Source: Bartonella raoultii
GTDB taxonomy: Bacteria > Pseudomonadota > Alphaproteobacteria > Rhizobiales > Rhizobiaceae
Length of the DNA: 64,000 bases
Reading direction: 5' to 3'
Assembly: GCF_019659805.1 (NCBI RefSeq)
Contig: NZ_JAIFRO010000001.1
Span: forward strand, 1-64,000
The position numbers were made by a program, and so were the translations under genes. A model generated the notes under the pieces. The model was not told where the DNA came from, searched no databases, and was given only the letters and a program-made list of their open reading frames with translations. Below, piece by piece: positions 20,763-29,598 of this stretch; position 1 is the stretch's first letter; every line of letters starts with the position of its first letter.

Positions 20763-20796
20763 AAACAAAAAGCCCAGCATTTAGGGCTTTTTGTTT
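20763..20796 (+). terminator. Rho-independent terminator after kgtP copy 1
   Basis: Perfect 13-bp inverted repeat AAACAAAAAGCCC / GGGCTTTTTGTTT with an 8-nt loop and a T-rich 3' arm. Confidence 0.9.
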
Positions 20797-21233
20797 CTAT
20801 AATATATGGAGTGTAATACTTATAAACTTTTATTTTTCCACAATAATATAAGACAAACCCCTCCTCTTTGCAATATACATTATAATACATGAATTTATCT
20901 TCATTTTACAAAAAATGCTTTTGCGTTCTATACATAATTCCATATACTTCAAATAAAAAACAAACTGCTCTTTTATAATTTTTTTATATTCAAAACTATT
21001 TTTATTCTTTTAACCATATTAACTTTGTTCTTTTTTAAAAATCAAAATATCCCTTTTAATAAATACGAAAAGTCTTTTTCTTAAGGCTACAAAATTAAAG
21101 ACTTCAAACGATTTACGAATACAACCCTAAAGAAATTTTATAAGAAATTCATATTATACAATTGAATTTTAGTAATATAAATCGTAAACCATTTTAATAA
21201 AAAATGAAACATAACTTTAAAAGGGGATATTTA
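20797..21233. other. Intergenic region before kgtP copy 2
   Basis: About 440 AT-rich bases with no recognisable gene. The last 80 bases resemble the region before copy 3 (see the repeat entries) and probably hold the promoter. Confidence 0.5.
21154..21230 (+). repeat. Upstream segment shared by kgtP copies 2 and 3 (copy 2 version)
   Basis: ATTATACAATTGAATTTT, then AGTAATATAAATCGTAAA, TTTTAATAAA and AAAAGGGG match, with scattered changes, the segment before copy 3. Probably promoter and leader duplicated along with the gene. Confidence 0.55.
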
Positions 21234-22541
21234 ATGAAAAGCGAAACAACTCTCGCACCACATGATGCAAGAAAACGTATTTTTTCTGTCATCTCGAGTG
21301 CATCAGGAAATCTTGTAGAATGGTATGATTTTTATGTTTACTCATTTACATCAATCTATTTTGCATCGCAATTTTTTCCTTCAAATGGCGATATCATTAC
21401 GCAACTGTTAAAAGCTGCAGCGGTCTTTTTTATGGGATTTCTTATGCGCCCTATCGGCGCATGGCTCTTTGGATTTATTGCTGATCGTTATGGACGCAAA
21501 CGCTCAATGCTCGTTTCTGTCTTTATGATGTGTGGTGGAACATTCCTTATCGCCATACTCCCTACCTATGAAACAATTGGTACAGCAGCCGCAGTTCTTC
21601 TTCTTTTAGTTCGAATGTTACAAGGACTTTCTGCGGGGGGTGAATACGGTACAGCAGCAACTTATATGAGTGAAATTGCTCCTAGAAATCATCGTGGCTT
21701 TTTTGCTTCCTTCCAATATACCACACTCATTACGGGACAACTTCTTGCTAGTTTTGTCATCTTTCTTTTATCACTTTACCTCACTGAAGATCAGTTAAAA
21801 GCATGGGGCTGGCGTATTCCTTTTGTCATTGGTGGATTAGGAGCAATAATTGCACTTTATCTACGCAGCTTACTTCATGAAACAACCACTCAAAAAAGCC
21901 GCTCTCAAAAACATGCTGGTAGTCTTAAAGAACTCTTTCGTAACCACAAAAAAGCTTTCTTTTTGGTTGTTGGCTTTACAGCAGGAGGTTCTCTCACATT
22001 TTATACCTACACCACTTATATGCAGAAATATCTGATAACAACCAGCGGTTTTGATAAACAAACAGCAACAACAATCATGACTGCAGCACTTTTTATTTTC
22101 GTGTTACTCCAACCTTTCTTTGGTTCTCTAGCTGATAGAATTGGAGCAAGAGCTTCACTGATCAGTTGGAGCATCCTCTCCATTATCTGCACAATTCCTG
22201 TGCTTAAAATGATTGGTAATACCCACAATACATGGATTGCTTTCTTTGTCATTATTGGCATGCTCTGTATTATGAGTTTTTATACATCCATCGCTGGTAT
22301 CATAAAAGCAGAACTTTTTCCTGCTTCAATCCGGGCCATTGGAGTTGGGTTTGCTTTTGCTATTGGTAATGCGCTTTTTGGTGGTTCTGCTGAATATGTA
22401 GCACTTGGATTTAAAAAGGCGGGACATGAAACTGTCTTCTTTTTTTACATCATTGGTATGATGATTATTGCACTCATCTCAATTCTCTTAATGCCTGATA
22501 TAGATAAAGGAGGATATCTTAAGGACGATGAAGCCCATTAA
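21234..22541 (+). CDS. kgtP: KgtP-like 2-oxoglutarate/metabolite:H+ symporter, copy 2
   Basis: Second tandem paralogue, 435 residues from the preferred ATG at 21234 (AAAAGGGG 8 nt upstream; the frame opens at 21204). It has the full family signature, including SGNLVEWYDFYVYSF with the Asp intact, RPIGAWLFGFIADRYGRKRSM, GLSAGGEYGTAATYMSEIAP, FTAGGSLTFYTYTTYM and ELFPASIRAIGVGFAFAIGN. Substrate inferred as 2-oxoglutarate or a similar dicarboxylate, useful to a host-associated bacterium; not proven. Confidence 0.88.
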   Translation: MKSETTLAPHDARKRIFSVISSASGNLVEWYDFYVYSFTSIYFASQFFPSNGDIITQLLKAAAVFFMGFLMRPIGAWLFGFIADRYGRKRSMLVSVFMMCGGTFLIAILPTYETIGTAAAVLLLLVRMLQGLSAGGEYGTAATYMSEIAPRNHRGFFASFQYTTLITGQLLASFVIFLLSLYLTEDQLKAWGWRIPFVIGGLGAIIALYLRSLLHETTTQKSRSQKHAGSLKELFRNHKKAFFLVVGFTAGGSLTFYTYTTYMQKYLITTSGFDKQTATTIMTAALFIFVLLQPFFGSLADRIGARASLISWSILSIICTIPVLKMIGNTHNTWIAFFVIIGMLCIMSFYTSIAGIIKAELFPASIRAIGVGFAFAIGNALFGGSAEYVALGFKKAGHETVFFFYIIGMMIIALISILLMPDIDKGGYLKDDEAH

Positions 22542-22557
22542 ATTTTCTACACATAAC

Positions 22558-22585
22558 AAAAAGCTCAATTATTTGAGCTTTTTTT
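22558..22585 (+). terminator. Rho-independent terminator after kgtP copy 2
   Basis: AAAAAGCTCAA pairs with TTGAGCTTTTT (11 bp, 4-nt loop) followed by more T residues. Confidence 0.9.
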
Positions 22586-23037
22586 ATAAGAAATTTACAA
22601 AAACCCAGTAAAAGAAGAAAATCACATGCAATATTTCTTCTCGTCATTCATCTTATAAAAAAATGTTTTGCCTTTTTTAAAAGGTGAAGGACACATCTAT
22701 AACAATCTATATTGTTTAGATTTTCTCAAATATCTGCATTAATTAACGACAAAAATAATAACAAGTTACACAATTTTTCTTTTCCCTCTCAATACCCTAT
22801 CCTCAAATTTCCAAACAGCCATTTTCAATGCCCTTTTTACCGATAGTGCATGCATTATGAACTTATTTCTTTAAACCTCTCTCTACGCTTTTAGCGCTAA
22901 TGTCGCAAAATATTACTCTCTAATAAAATATCCTCCCCCAATAAGCCTGTATAAAATCATTATTATAAAATTGAATTTTTATGATACAAATCACAAAATA
23001 ACTTTAATAAATAATAAATCTAAAAGGGGGGCATTTC
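22586..23037. other. Intergenic region before kgtP copy 3
   Basis: About 450 bases, AT-rich, no gene seen. The final part carries the shared upstream segment. Confidence 0.5.
22962..23034 (+). repeat. Upstream segment shared by kgtP copies 2 and 3 (copy 3 version)
   Basis: ATTATAAAATTGAATTTT, then TATGATACAAATCACAAA, CTTTAATAAA and AAAAGGGGGG, in the same order and spacing class as before copy 2. A weaker relative (ATTATA..GATTAAATTTTAATGA) lies before copy 1 at about 19325-19355. Confidence 0.5.
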
Positions 23038-24336
23038 ATGGAAAGCAATACCACTTTAACACCGCATGATACAAGAAAACGTATTTTTGCTATCATATCC
23101 AGTGCATCAGGTAATCTCGTAGAATGGTATGATTTTTATGTTTACTCATTTACATCAGTTTATTTTGCATCACAATTTTTTCCTTCAAATGGAGATGTTG
23201 TTACACAACTCTTAAAAGCCGCAGGCGTCTTTTTTATTGGCTTCCTTATGCGCCCAATTGGAGCGTGGTTCTTCGGCTTTATTGGTGATCGTTATGGACG
23301 TAAACGTTCAATGCTTATTTCTATTTTTATGATGTGTGGTGGCTCTTTCTTCATCGCCATACTTCCTACCTACGAAACGATTGGAATAACAGCAGCAATC
23401 CTTCTCCTTTTAGCCCGAATGATGCAAGGTCTTTCAGCGGGTGGTGAATACGGTACAGCTGCGACTTATATGAGCGAAGTTGCTCTTAAAAAACACCGTG
23501 GTCTTCTTGCTTCTTTCCAATCTGCTACGCTTATCACGGGCCAACTTTTTGCTAGCTTTATTATCTTTATTTTAGCACTTTATCTCACTGAAGATCAGTT
23601 AAAAACTTGGGGCTGGCGTATTCCTTTTGTTATTGGCGGCTTTGGAGCAATAATCGCGCTTTATCTACGCCGTTCTCTCCATGAAACCACCACTAAAGAA
23701 AGCCGCTCTCAAGTACGAACTGGTAGTCTTAAAGAACTTCTCACAAAACATAGAAAAGCTTTTGTTGTAATTGCTTGTTTTGCATCTGGAGGTTCTCTCA
23801 CATTTTATACCTGCACCACTTATATGCAAAAATATCTGATTACAACTACCGGCTTTGATAAACATACAGCCACAACAATCATGACTGGTGCACTTTTTAT
23901 TTTTATACTCTTCCAACCTCTAGCTGGTATGCTAGCAGATAAAATTGGAACAAAAACTTTACTTATCATTTGGAGTGTGCTCTCTGCTATTTTTACATTT
24001 CCTGGACTAAGCCTCATCGGTAACACACACAGTACATGGGTTGCCTTCTCAGTCATTATTGGACTGCTCTGTATTATGAGCATGTATACAGCCATCTCTG
24101 GTGTTGTAAAATCAGCAATGTTTCCTTCTTCAATACGCGCGTTAGGAGTGAGCTTATCTCATGCTATTGGCAATGCATTTTTTGGTGGTTCTGCTGAATA
24201 TGTAGCACTTGAATTTAAAAAGGCGGGACATGAACCCTTCTTTTATTTTTACATAACCATTGTAATGATCATTGCATTTATTGCGCTTCTCTTTGTACCG
24301 GATATGCGTAAAGGCGGATATCTTCAAGACAATTAA
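23038..24336 (+). CDS. kgtP: KgtP-like 2-oxoglutarate/metabolite:H+ symporter, copy 3
   Basis: Third tandem paralogue, 432 residues; AAAAGGGGGG precedes the ATG, which fixes the start and supports the shorter starts chosen for copies 1 and 2. Family strips are all present: SGNLVEWYDFYVYSF, GFIGDRYGRKRSMLISIFM, GGEYGTAATYMSEVAL, ASGGSLTFYTCTTYMQKY. It differs from copy 2 mainly in the second half (AISGVVKSAMFPSSIRALGV). Ends in a two-way terminator. Confidence 0.88.
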   Translation: MESNTTLTPHDTRKRIFAIISSASGNLVEWYDFYVYSFTSVYFASQFFPSNGDVVTQLLKAAGVFFIGFLMRPIGAWFFGFIGDRYGRKRSMLISIFMMCGGSFFIAILPTYETIGITAAILLLLARMMQGLSAGGEYGTAATYMSEVALKKHRGLLASFQSATLITGQLFASFIIFILALYLTEDQLKTWGWRIPFVIGGFGAIIALYLRRSLHETTTKESRSQVRTGSLKELLTKHRKAFVVIACFASGGSLTFYTCTTYMQKYLITTTGFDKHTATTIMTGALFIFILFQPLAGMLADKIGTKTLLIIWSVLSAIFTFPGLSLIGNTHSTWVAFSVIIGLLCIMSMYTAISGVVKSAMFPSSIRALGVSLSHAIGNAFFGGSAEYVALEFKKAGHEPFFYFYITIVMIIAFIALLFVPDMRKGGYLQDN

Positions 24337-24362
24337 TTATATTAAATTTTTCATATTTAATG

Positions 24363-24390
24363 AAAAAGCCCAAGTAAATTGGGCTTTTTT
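24363..24390. terminator. Bidirectional terminator between kgtP copy 3 and the DUF2853 gene
   Basis: AAAAAGCCCAA pairs with TTGGGCTTTTT (11 bp, 5-nt loop), with T-runs on both strands, between convergent genes. Confidence 0.9.
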
Positions 24391-24424
24391 ATAATTATTC
24401 CATAAATACACAGTTTTATATTGT

Positions 24425-24730
24425 TTAAACTTTATGAAGTGCATTTAATTGCTTCGCTACCAGATAATAAAAAGTCACACGACTTTTTCTACGATCCCCA
24501 GACATCATACTTGCAACTTTTGAAACAGCTATTTTAGCACTTTGCTCATCAACCCCTAATACATCTTGAACCCATTTTTCAACACGTTCTAGTTCTTTTG
24601 GATCCGATGTAGCAACCAACGATGCATCCTGTTTTTTCATCACCAACGCTAAACGACGGCTAAGCCGTTCTATTGCTATTTCATCAGGATTTGAATCATA
24701 TAGTTTAATATCTGCTAGATCATTTGTCAT
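24425..24730 (-). CDS. DUF2853 family protein
   Basis: Small soluble helical protein of unknown function. The block LVATSDPKELERVEKW followed by a GVD-x-A-x3-V segment and a terminal RVTFYYLVAKQL fits the DUF2853 pattern. The frame opens at 24778, but the preceding 16 residues are cysteine- and aromatic-rich and unlikely, while GGAGAGGG stands before the ATG at 24730, giving 101 residues. It is divergent from ssrA and convergent with the permease array. No function should be inferred from the neighbours. Confidence 0.8.
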   Translation of the reverse strand: MTNDLADIKLYDSNPDEIAIERLSRRLALVMKKQDASLVATSDPKELERVEKWVQDVLGVDEQSAKIAVSKVASMMSGDRRKSRVTFYYLVAKQLNALHKV

Positions 24731-24861
24731 TCTGCACCCTCTCCTCTCCAAAAATAAGTAGCTGTATTTTACAACCACACTCTATAACTTCTAATAATTT
24801 AGAGGATTAAAAATATTAACAACCCCCCCTTTCCGAAAGACTATTCTTCACCTATATTTAA

Positions 24862-25186
24862 GGGGTTGGTTTACCAACTATGGTAATAAATAGACGGTGA
24901 AATAAACCTATTGGACCCGGGGGCGGTACCCGGCGCCTCCACCAAAATATAATTCTTATCGATTATATTTTGGTGGGGGCGAAACAGGATCGACAAAGGC
25001 GTAAAGATCGCTCTTTTACTCGGCATTGTACCACCGTTATCGGGCTAAATGAGTAGTTGCAAATGACAACTATGCGGAAGCGCGTCTCGCCGCTTAGGCG
25101 ATATGTATGCTTCAAATTAAGTCTTAAACCATCGCAGGTTTAAGCGGGGTTCGAAGGCACCTGGCAACAGAAGCCTTCACTTTTTT
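24862..25186 (+). ncRNA. ssrA: Transfer-messenger RNA, permuted two-piece alphaproteobacterial form
   Basis: Rescues stalled ribosomes and tags the unfinished protein. The gene is circularly permuted: the acceptor piece comes first and ends ...CGCCTCCACCA at 24944, with a T-arm CCGGG/CCCGG just before it. A spacer of about 30 nt follows, and the coding piece starts GGGGGCGAAACAGG at 24975. The tag frame, 25059-25097, reads ANDNYAEARLAA then TAG, the rhizobial-type tag recognised by ClpXP. CCACCAAAATATAAT at the acceptor end is perfectly complementary to ATTATATTTTGGTGG at the spacer end, so the precursor folds into one long stem before the spacer is removed. The 5' boundary is approximate; TATATT at 24853 may be the -10 box. 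Confidence 0.93.
25153..25186 (+). terminator. Terminator of ssrA
   Basis: GAAGGC (25153-25158) pairs with GCCTTC (25173-25178), followed by ACTTTTTT. It forms the end of the tmRNA precursor. Confidence 0.75.
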
Positions 25187-25352
25187 AATGTTATTGATTG
25201 ATCTTTTAAGTATTATTTGTCATAAATTTTGTATTCTTTTTCAATTAATTTAGGTGCATCATAGACAAAATATTGTTAGCTTTAAAAAATATTCCATTGC
25301 ATAATGTTACTCATGCTTGTCTGCTTACGTAAAATAAAAGGAATAAATTTAG

Positions 25353-25898
25353 ATGGTTCAAGATAAAATCCGTTATGATATTCTTGTTCAGGATGCGCTT
25401 CGTGGAGTTGTCCGTAAAGTTTTGTCGGAAGTTTCTAAAGCGGGTCTCCCAGGAAATCACCATTTCTTTATTACTTTTTTAACAAATGCGCCCGGCGTAA
25501 AAATCTCTCCTCGATTGAAAAGTCGCTATCCAGAGCAAATGACAATCGTTTTACAACATCAGTTTAGAGATTTAAGCGTATCGGAAACAGCCTTCGAAGT
25601 TACGCTTTCTTTTAGAGAAGTTACAGAAAAGTTAGTGATTCCTTTTAGTTCTATTCAAGTATTTTATGACCCTATTGCAGCGTTTGAAGCTGCGTTCGAT
25701 CTTCCCTCTAATCGTACCTCTCGTGAAAATGAAAATTTAGAAAACACCTCAAATCCACCTATCGTTCTGTCGAACAAACCCCAAAAAGAAAATATGCATC
25801 CAAAAGAACAAAATCTTACCACAAATAAGGAATCTTCAAACAATGATACAAAACCAAGTGCTGATGTTGTTTCTTTGGATTCTTTTCGGAAAAAATAA
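25353..25898 (+). CDS. sspB: SspB-type ClpXP adaptor for ssrA-tagged proteins
   Basis: Alpha-type SspB, 181 residues. A folded substrate-binding domain covers about residues 1-120, with KAGLPGNHHFFITFLTNAPG, SPRLKSRYPEQMTIVLQHQF and LVIPFSSIQVFYDP. A polar, Asn/Lys/Ser-rich linker follows, and the tail VVSLDSFRKK is the kind of short motif that docks onto ClpX. It tethers ssrA-tagged peptides to the protease. It lies about 165 nt after ssrA on the same strand, a telling pairing of tag and adaptor. AAAGGAAT precedes the ATG. First gene of a three-gene run. Confidence 0.92.
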   Translation: MVQDKIRYDILVQDALRGVVRKVLSEVSKAGLPGNHHFFITFLTNAPGVKISPRLKSRYPEQMTIVLQHQFRDLSVSETAFEVTLSFREVTEKLVIPFSSIQVFYDPIAAFEAAFDLPSNRTSRENENLENTSNPPIVLSNKPQKENMHPKEQNLTTNKESSNNDTKPSADVVSLDSFRKK

Positions 25899-25910
25899 AT
25901 ATATCTTCTC

Positions 25911-26099
25911 ATGAGTGAACTTATCAATCTTCGCCAATTCCGCAAACAAAAAAAGCGTTTAGCAAAAACAACACATGCAGAAGAAAATCGTTATCGTTTC
26001 GGACGAACAAAAGCTGAGAAGCTTTTTGAGAAAAAAGAATCCTTAAAAGTGCAAAAATTTCTTGATCGAAACCGTTTATTAAATGGTGAAGAAGAGTAG
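25911..26099 (+). CDS. DUF4169 family small basic protein
   Basis: A 62-residue, highly charged protein. ELINLRQFRKQKKRLAKT at the start and NRYRFGRTKAEKLFEKKE in the middle match the DUF4169 pattern (NLR-x-RK near the N-terminus, then NR-x-FGRTKAEK). Function unknown. It begins 12 nt after sspB and ends 4 nt before the next ATG, so it sits in a tight operon, an arrangement seen in other alphaproteobacteria. Confidence 0.85.
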   Translation: MSELINLRQFRKQKKRLAKTTHAEENRYRFGRTKAEKLFEKKESLKVQKFLDRNRLLNGEEE

Positions 26100-26103
26100 A
26101 ACA

Positions 26104-26355
26104 ATGCATGTAAATAATTTGATTGATTGGTCAGAAGTGGTTTTGCAAAAAGTATCTGTTCGAATTGATGGACATGCAACCAGTGTATCTTTAGAAAAAC
26201 CCTTTTTAGACGCCCTCAAAGCTATAGCGCGCAAAAAAGGGCAATCATTAGCCTCTATCATTACTGATATTGATAGCAAAAGACCACAAAAAGTAAATCT
26301 TTCATCCGCATTACGGATTTATACACTTCAGAGTGTTCTTACCCAACAGCTTTAA
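26104..26355 (+). CDS. Ribbon-helix-helix domain protein
   Basis: Small putative DNA-binding protein, 83 residues. KVSVRIDGHATSVSLEKPF followed by DALKAIARKKGQSLASIITD and NLSSALRIYTLQ is the pattern of the RHH_4 family found in Rhizobiales. The frame opens at 26083 inside the previous gene; I prefer the ATG at 26104, with GAAGAAGAG upstream and a 4-nt gap to the DUF4169 stop. Target unknown. The shared operon with sspB suggests co-expression, not a proven role. Confidence 0.82.
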   Translation: MHVNNLIDWSEVVLQKVSVRIDGHATSVSLEKPFLDALKAIARKKGQSLASIITDIDSKRPQKVNLSSALRIYTLQSVLTQQL

Positions 26356-26468
26356 GCCTCATTTCTATTGTATAATCTTTTTTATTTAACAAAAGATGTT
26401 GTGCTTTCTTAAGAAAAAACTTTTTAGATCTAGAACTCAAACCTAAAAAAGATTACACATAAGGTATA

Positions 26469-28799
26469 ATGAAAAAATTTTCCAATCATATCCCATTCTT
26501 TAAAGAAGATGAATCTCCTCCTCATCATGAAAAAAGCTCTGGAGATACAGCTTATGATGTAAGAGAAAAAGCACACTGTAATGCCGACTATTTAGAACAG
26601 CTCAATCCCGAACAACAACAATCTGTTATGACAACAGAAGGGCCTCTTTTAGTTCTTGCAGGTGCTGGTACTGGAAAAACGCGTGTTCTGACAACCCGTA
26701 TTGCTCATATTTTACGCTCTGGACTTGCCTCACCTCAGCAAATACTTGCTGTGACCTTTACCAACAAAGCAGCACGCGAAATGCAAATACGCATCGGTAT
26801 GCTTATTGGTAAAATAGTTGAAGGGATGCCTTGGCTTGGAACTTTTCATTCTACTGGGGCAAAAATTTTGCGCCGTCACGCAGAACTTATCGATTTAAAG
26901 AGCAATTTTACAATTCTTGATAGCGATGATGTTATTCGACTTTTAAAACAACTTATTCAAGCTGAAGGGTTAGACGATAAACGGTGGCCAGCAAAAAACT
27001 TTGCGATGATGATTGATTCTTGGAAAAATCAAGGACTTTCACCAGAACATATTTCAGAAAGTGATAACCATTCCTTTGGCAATGGTATGGGACGTAAACT
27101 CTACCGTAGCTATCAGCATCGATTAAAGACACTTAATGCTTGTGATTTCGGTGATCTTCTTCTTCATACTATTTCTATCTTTCAACACAATCCAGACATT
27201 CTTCGCGAATATCATTCCCAATTCCGCTATATCCTTGTAGATGAATATCAAGATACGAATACAGCACAATATCTTTGGCTTCGCCTTTTAGCACAACAAC
27301 CTAAAGGGCAGCACGTCAATCTTTGCTGTGTTGGTGATGATGACCAGTCTATTTACGGATGGCGTGGTGCAAAAGTTGATAATATATTACGTTTTGCGCA
27401 AGATTTTCCTCCTGCAAAAATTATTCGCTTAGAACGTAATTATCGTTCAACATCACATATCCTTAAAGCCGCTTCTCATTTAATTTCTTATAATAAAGAA
27501 AGACTTGGAAAAACACTTTTTTCTGATCAAAGAAAAAGTGAAGAAGAAAAAGTAAAAATTCATGCAGCATGGGATTCTGAAGAGGAAGCGCGTGCAATTG
27601 GTGAAGAAATTGAACGCGCCCAACAAGCCGGTCATGCACTAAATCATATGGCGATATTGGTACGTGCTTCCTTCCAAATGCGTGAATTTGAAGATCGTTT
27701 TGTAACTCTTGGTCTTAACTACCGTGTTATTGGCGGCCCGCGTTTTTATGAACGCAGGGAAATACGTGATGCTATGGCCTATTTTCGTGTTGTTGTACAA
27801 CCCGCAGATGATTTAGCTTTTGAACGCATTATTAATACCCCTAAACGCGGTTTAGGAGATGCGACCCTACGTACGCTTTATCAAAGGGCACGAGCACGTG
27901 CTATCCCTCTCTTTTTTGCGGCAACTGAAATCATTGAAACGGATGAACTAAAACCTAAAGCACGTAGCACTTTACGAAACATTGTTGAAGACTTTCGTCG
28001 CTGGCAAAATATGTTACAAGATATGCCTCATAAAGAGCTTGCTGAAACAATCCTTGATGATTCAGGTTATACCACTATGTGGTTAGAAGATCGCTCACCA
28101 GAAGCACCAACAAGATTAGAGAATCTAAAAGAAATGATCCGCTCTATGGAACAATTTGAAAGTCTCCAAAGCTTTTTAGAACATGTTGCATTGGTTATGG
28201 ATTCTGAAAACAATGAAAATATGGATGCTATCAACATCATGACTCTTCATTCAGCCAAAGGGCTTGAATTTGAAACTGTTTTTCTTCCGGGTTGGGAAGA
28301 AGGACTCTTTCCCCATCAACGTTCATTGGATGAAGGTGGACAGACAGGATTGGAAGAAGAACGGCGCCTAGCTTATGTAGGAATCACAAGAGCAAAAAAA
28401 TATCTGCATATATGGTTTGTTTCTAATCGGAGAATTCATGGACTTTGGCAATCCACACTTCCTTCCCGTTTTCTTGATGAATTACCAAAAGAGCATATAG
28501 AAATTGTAAAAATGGAAACATCTTTTGGCGGTTATAGCAAATCAAATTTTCAACAATACAATTCCTTTTATAATACCCATCCTACACGAAGACAGGATCG
28601 TGCACAAAAAAATATTGAAGGAAAAGTTATCAGCCAATCCATTGCTGATACACCATCAGATTTTTCAATTCATGATCGTGTTTTTCACATAAAATTTGGG
28701 TACGGTCATATTTCAGCGATAGATGGGCATAAGTTAACTATTCTCTTTGAAAAAGCTGGAGAGAAGCGCGTACTCGATAACTTTGTAAGCAAAACTTAG
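26469..28799 (+). CDS. uvrD: UvrD/PcrA-type ATP-dependent DNA helicase (3'-5')
   Basis: SF1A helicase for excision repair and clearing of replication blocks. In 776 residues it shows: Q-motif LNPEQQQSV, Walker A LAGAGTGKTRVLTTRIAHIL, motif Ia AVTFTNKAAREM, Walker B ILVDEYQDTN, motif III VGDDDQSIYGWRGA, motif IV LERNYRST, motif V LHSAKGLEFETVFLPGWEEG and motif VI RRLAYVGITRAKK. An N-terminal extension of about 45 residues is polar and likely disordered. The C-terminal region ends in a Tudor-like fold typical of PcrA/UvrD. Single gene after the sspB operon. Confidence 0.96.
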   Translation: MKKFSNHIPFFKEDESPPHHEKSSGDTAYDVREKAHCNADYLEQLNPEQQQSVMTTEGPLLVLAGAGTGKTRVLTTRIAHILRSGLASPQQILAVTFTNKAAREMQIRIGMLIGKIVEGMPWLGTFHSTGAKILRRHAELIDLKSNFTILDSDDVIRLLKQLIQAEGLDDKRWPAKNFAMMIDSWKNQGLSPEHISESDNHSFGNGMGRKLYRSYQHRLKTLNACDFGDLLLHTISIFQHNPDILREYHSQFRYILVDEYQDTNTAQYLWLRLLAQQPKGQHVNLCCVGDDDQSIYGWRGAKVDNILRFAQDFPPAKIIRLERNYRSTSHILKAASHLISYNKERLGKTLFSDQRKSEEEKVKIHAAWDSEEEARAIGEEIERAQQAGHALNHMAILVRASFQMREFEDRFVTLGLNYRVIGGPRFYERREIRDAMAYFRVVVQPADDLAFERIINTPKRGLGDATLRTLYQRARARAIPLFFAATEIIETDELKPKARSTLRNIVEDFRRWQNMLQDMPHKELAETILDDSGYTTMWLEDRSPEAPTRLENLKEMIRSMEQFESLQSFLEHVALVMDSENNENMDAINIMTLHSAKGLEFETVFLPGWEEGLFPHQRSLDEGGQTGLEEERRLAYVGITRAKKYLHIWFVSNRRIHGLWQSTLPSRFLDELPKEHIEIVKMETSFGGYSKSNFQQYNSFYNTHPTRRQDRAQKNIEGKVISQSIADTPSDFSIHDRVFHIKFGYGHISAIDGHKLTILFEKAGEKRVLDNFVSKT

Positions 28800-28838
28800 T
28801 AAGAACAAACACCGTTATTTTTTATTACATTACGAATA

Positions 28839-29468
28839 TTACTTCCATTTATCAATAAAAGCTTGAATAGATAAGTTTTGCATATCAGGCAAGGCACTAT
28901 GGATTTTATCAAGTGGCCAATTCCACCAAGCCATATCTAAGAGACCTTTAATGACATCATCCAAAAAGCGCATTCGTAACAGCTTTGCAGGAACACCACC
29001 AACAATCATATAAGGAAGGACATCTTTTGTTACAACAGCATTTGCACCAATCACTGCGCCATGTCCGACTGTCACTCCAGGCATAATAACTGCACCATGT
29101 CCAATCCAAACATCATGCCCAATCATAACACGTTTTGCACAACGTCTTTCACGAAAAGATTGGTCCAGCGGTATATAACGAAAATACTCATTAGGGCGAT
29201 ATGTTATTTTATGCGTTGAAAGGCGTTCCATAGGGTGTTCTAAGGCATTGAGACGAACATGGGATGCAATAGAACAAAAACGCCCAATATCGCTATAAAT
29301 AGCTTCACTGTTACGCTCAAAATAAGAAAAATCTCCAACAGTTACATCACGCAAAATCACACGTTCATTGATTTCCACATAACGCCCCAATTTACAGCCA
29401 CATAACCGTGCCGTTGTGTTAATTCGTGGTTCATATGCACGAAATCGAAGATCTTTCTGAATATCCAT
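28839..29468 (-). CDS. Hexapeptide-repeat acyltransferase (CatB/phosphonate-cluster type)
   Basis: Left-handed beta-helix acyltransferase, 209 residues. Hexapeptide turns are clear in GRYVEINERVILRDVTVGD and again in IGHDVWIGHGAVIMPGVTVG, ending in VTKDVLPYMIVGGVPAKLLR. HVRLNALEHPMERLSTH carries the His usually catalytic in xenobiotic acetyltransferases. The general form fits the group often found with phosphonate-use genes, but no phn genes lie nearby, so the acceptor is unknown. It is transcribed divergently from the SCO1 gene. Confidence 0.85.
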   Translation of the reverse strand: MDIQKDLRFRAYEPRINTTARLCGCKLGRYVEINERVILRDVTVGDFSYFERNSEAIYSDIGRFCSIASHVRLNALEHPMERLSTHKITYRPNEYFRYIPLDQSFRERRCAKRVMIGHDVWIGHGAVIMPGVTVGHGAVIGANAVVTKDVLPYMIVGGVPAKLLRMRFLDDVIKGLLDMAWWNWPLDKIHSALPDMQNLSIQAFIDKWK

Positions 29469-29598
29469 TTTTACCGGTTTTTTTTAAAAATATAAGAAAA
29501 CATACTGATCATATAAACAAAATCAATCATGAAACAAAGATTGCAAAACAAATTCACTAATGCTAGAGTTTTTCCTACCTTTTTAAGAGAGTTAAATT

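Noticed and set aside
25122-25160. tRNA-like strip with GGTTCGAA near the end of ssrA
   Set aside because: No cloverleaf can be closed around it; it belongs to the 3' part of the tmRNA coding piece and its terminator.
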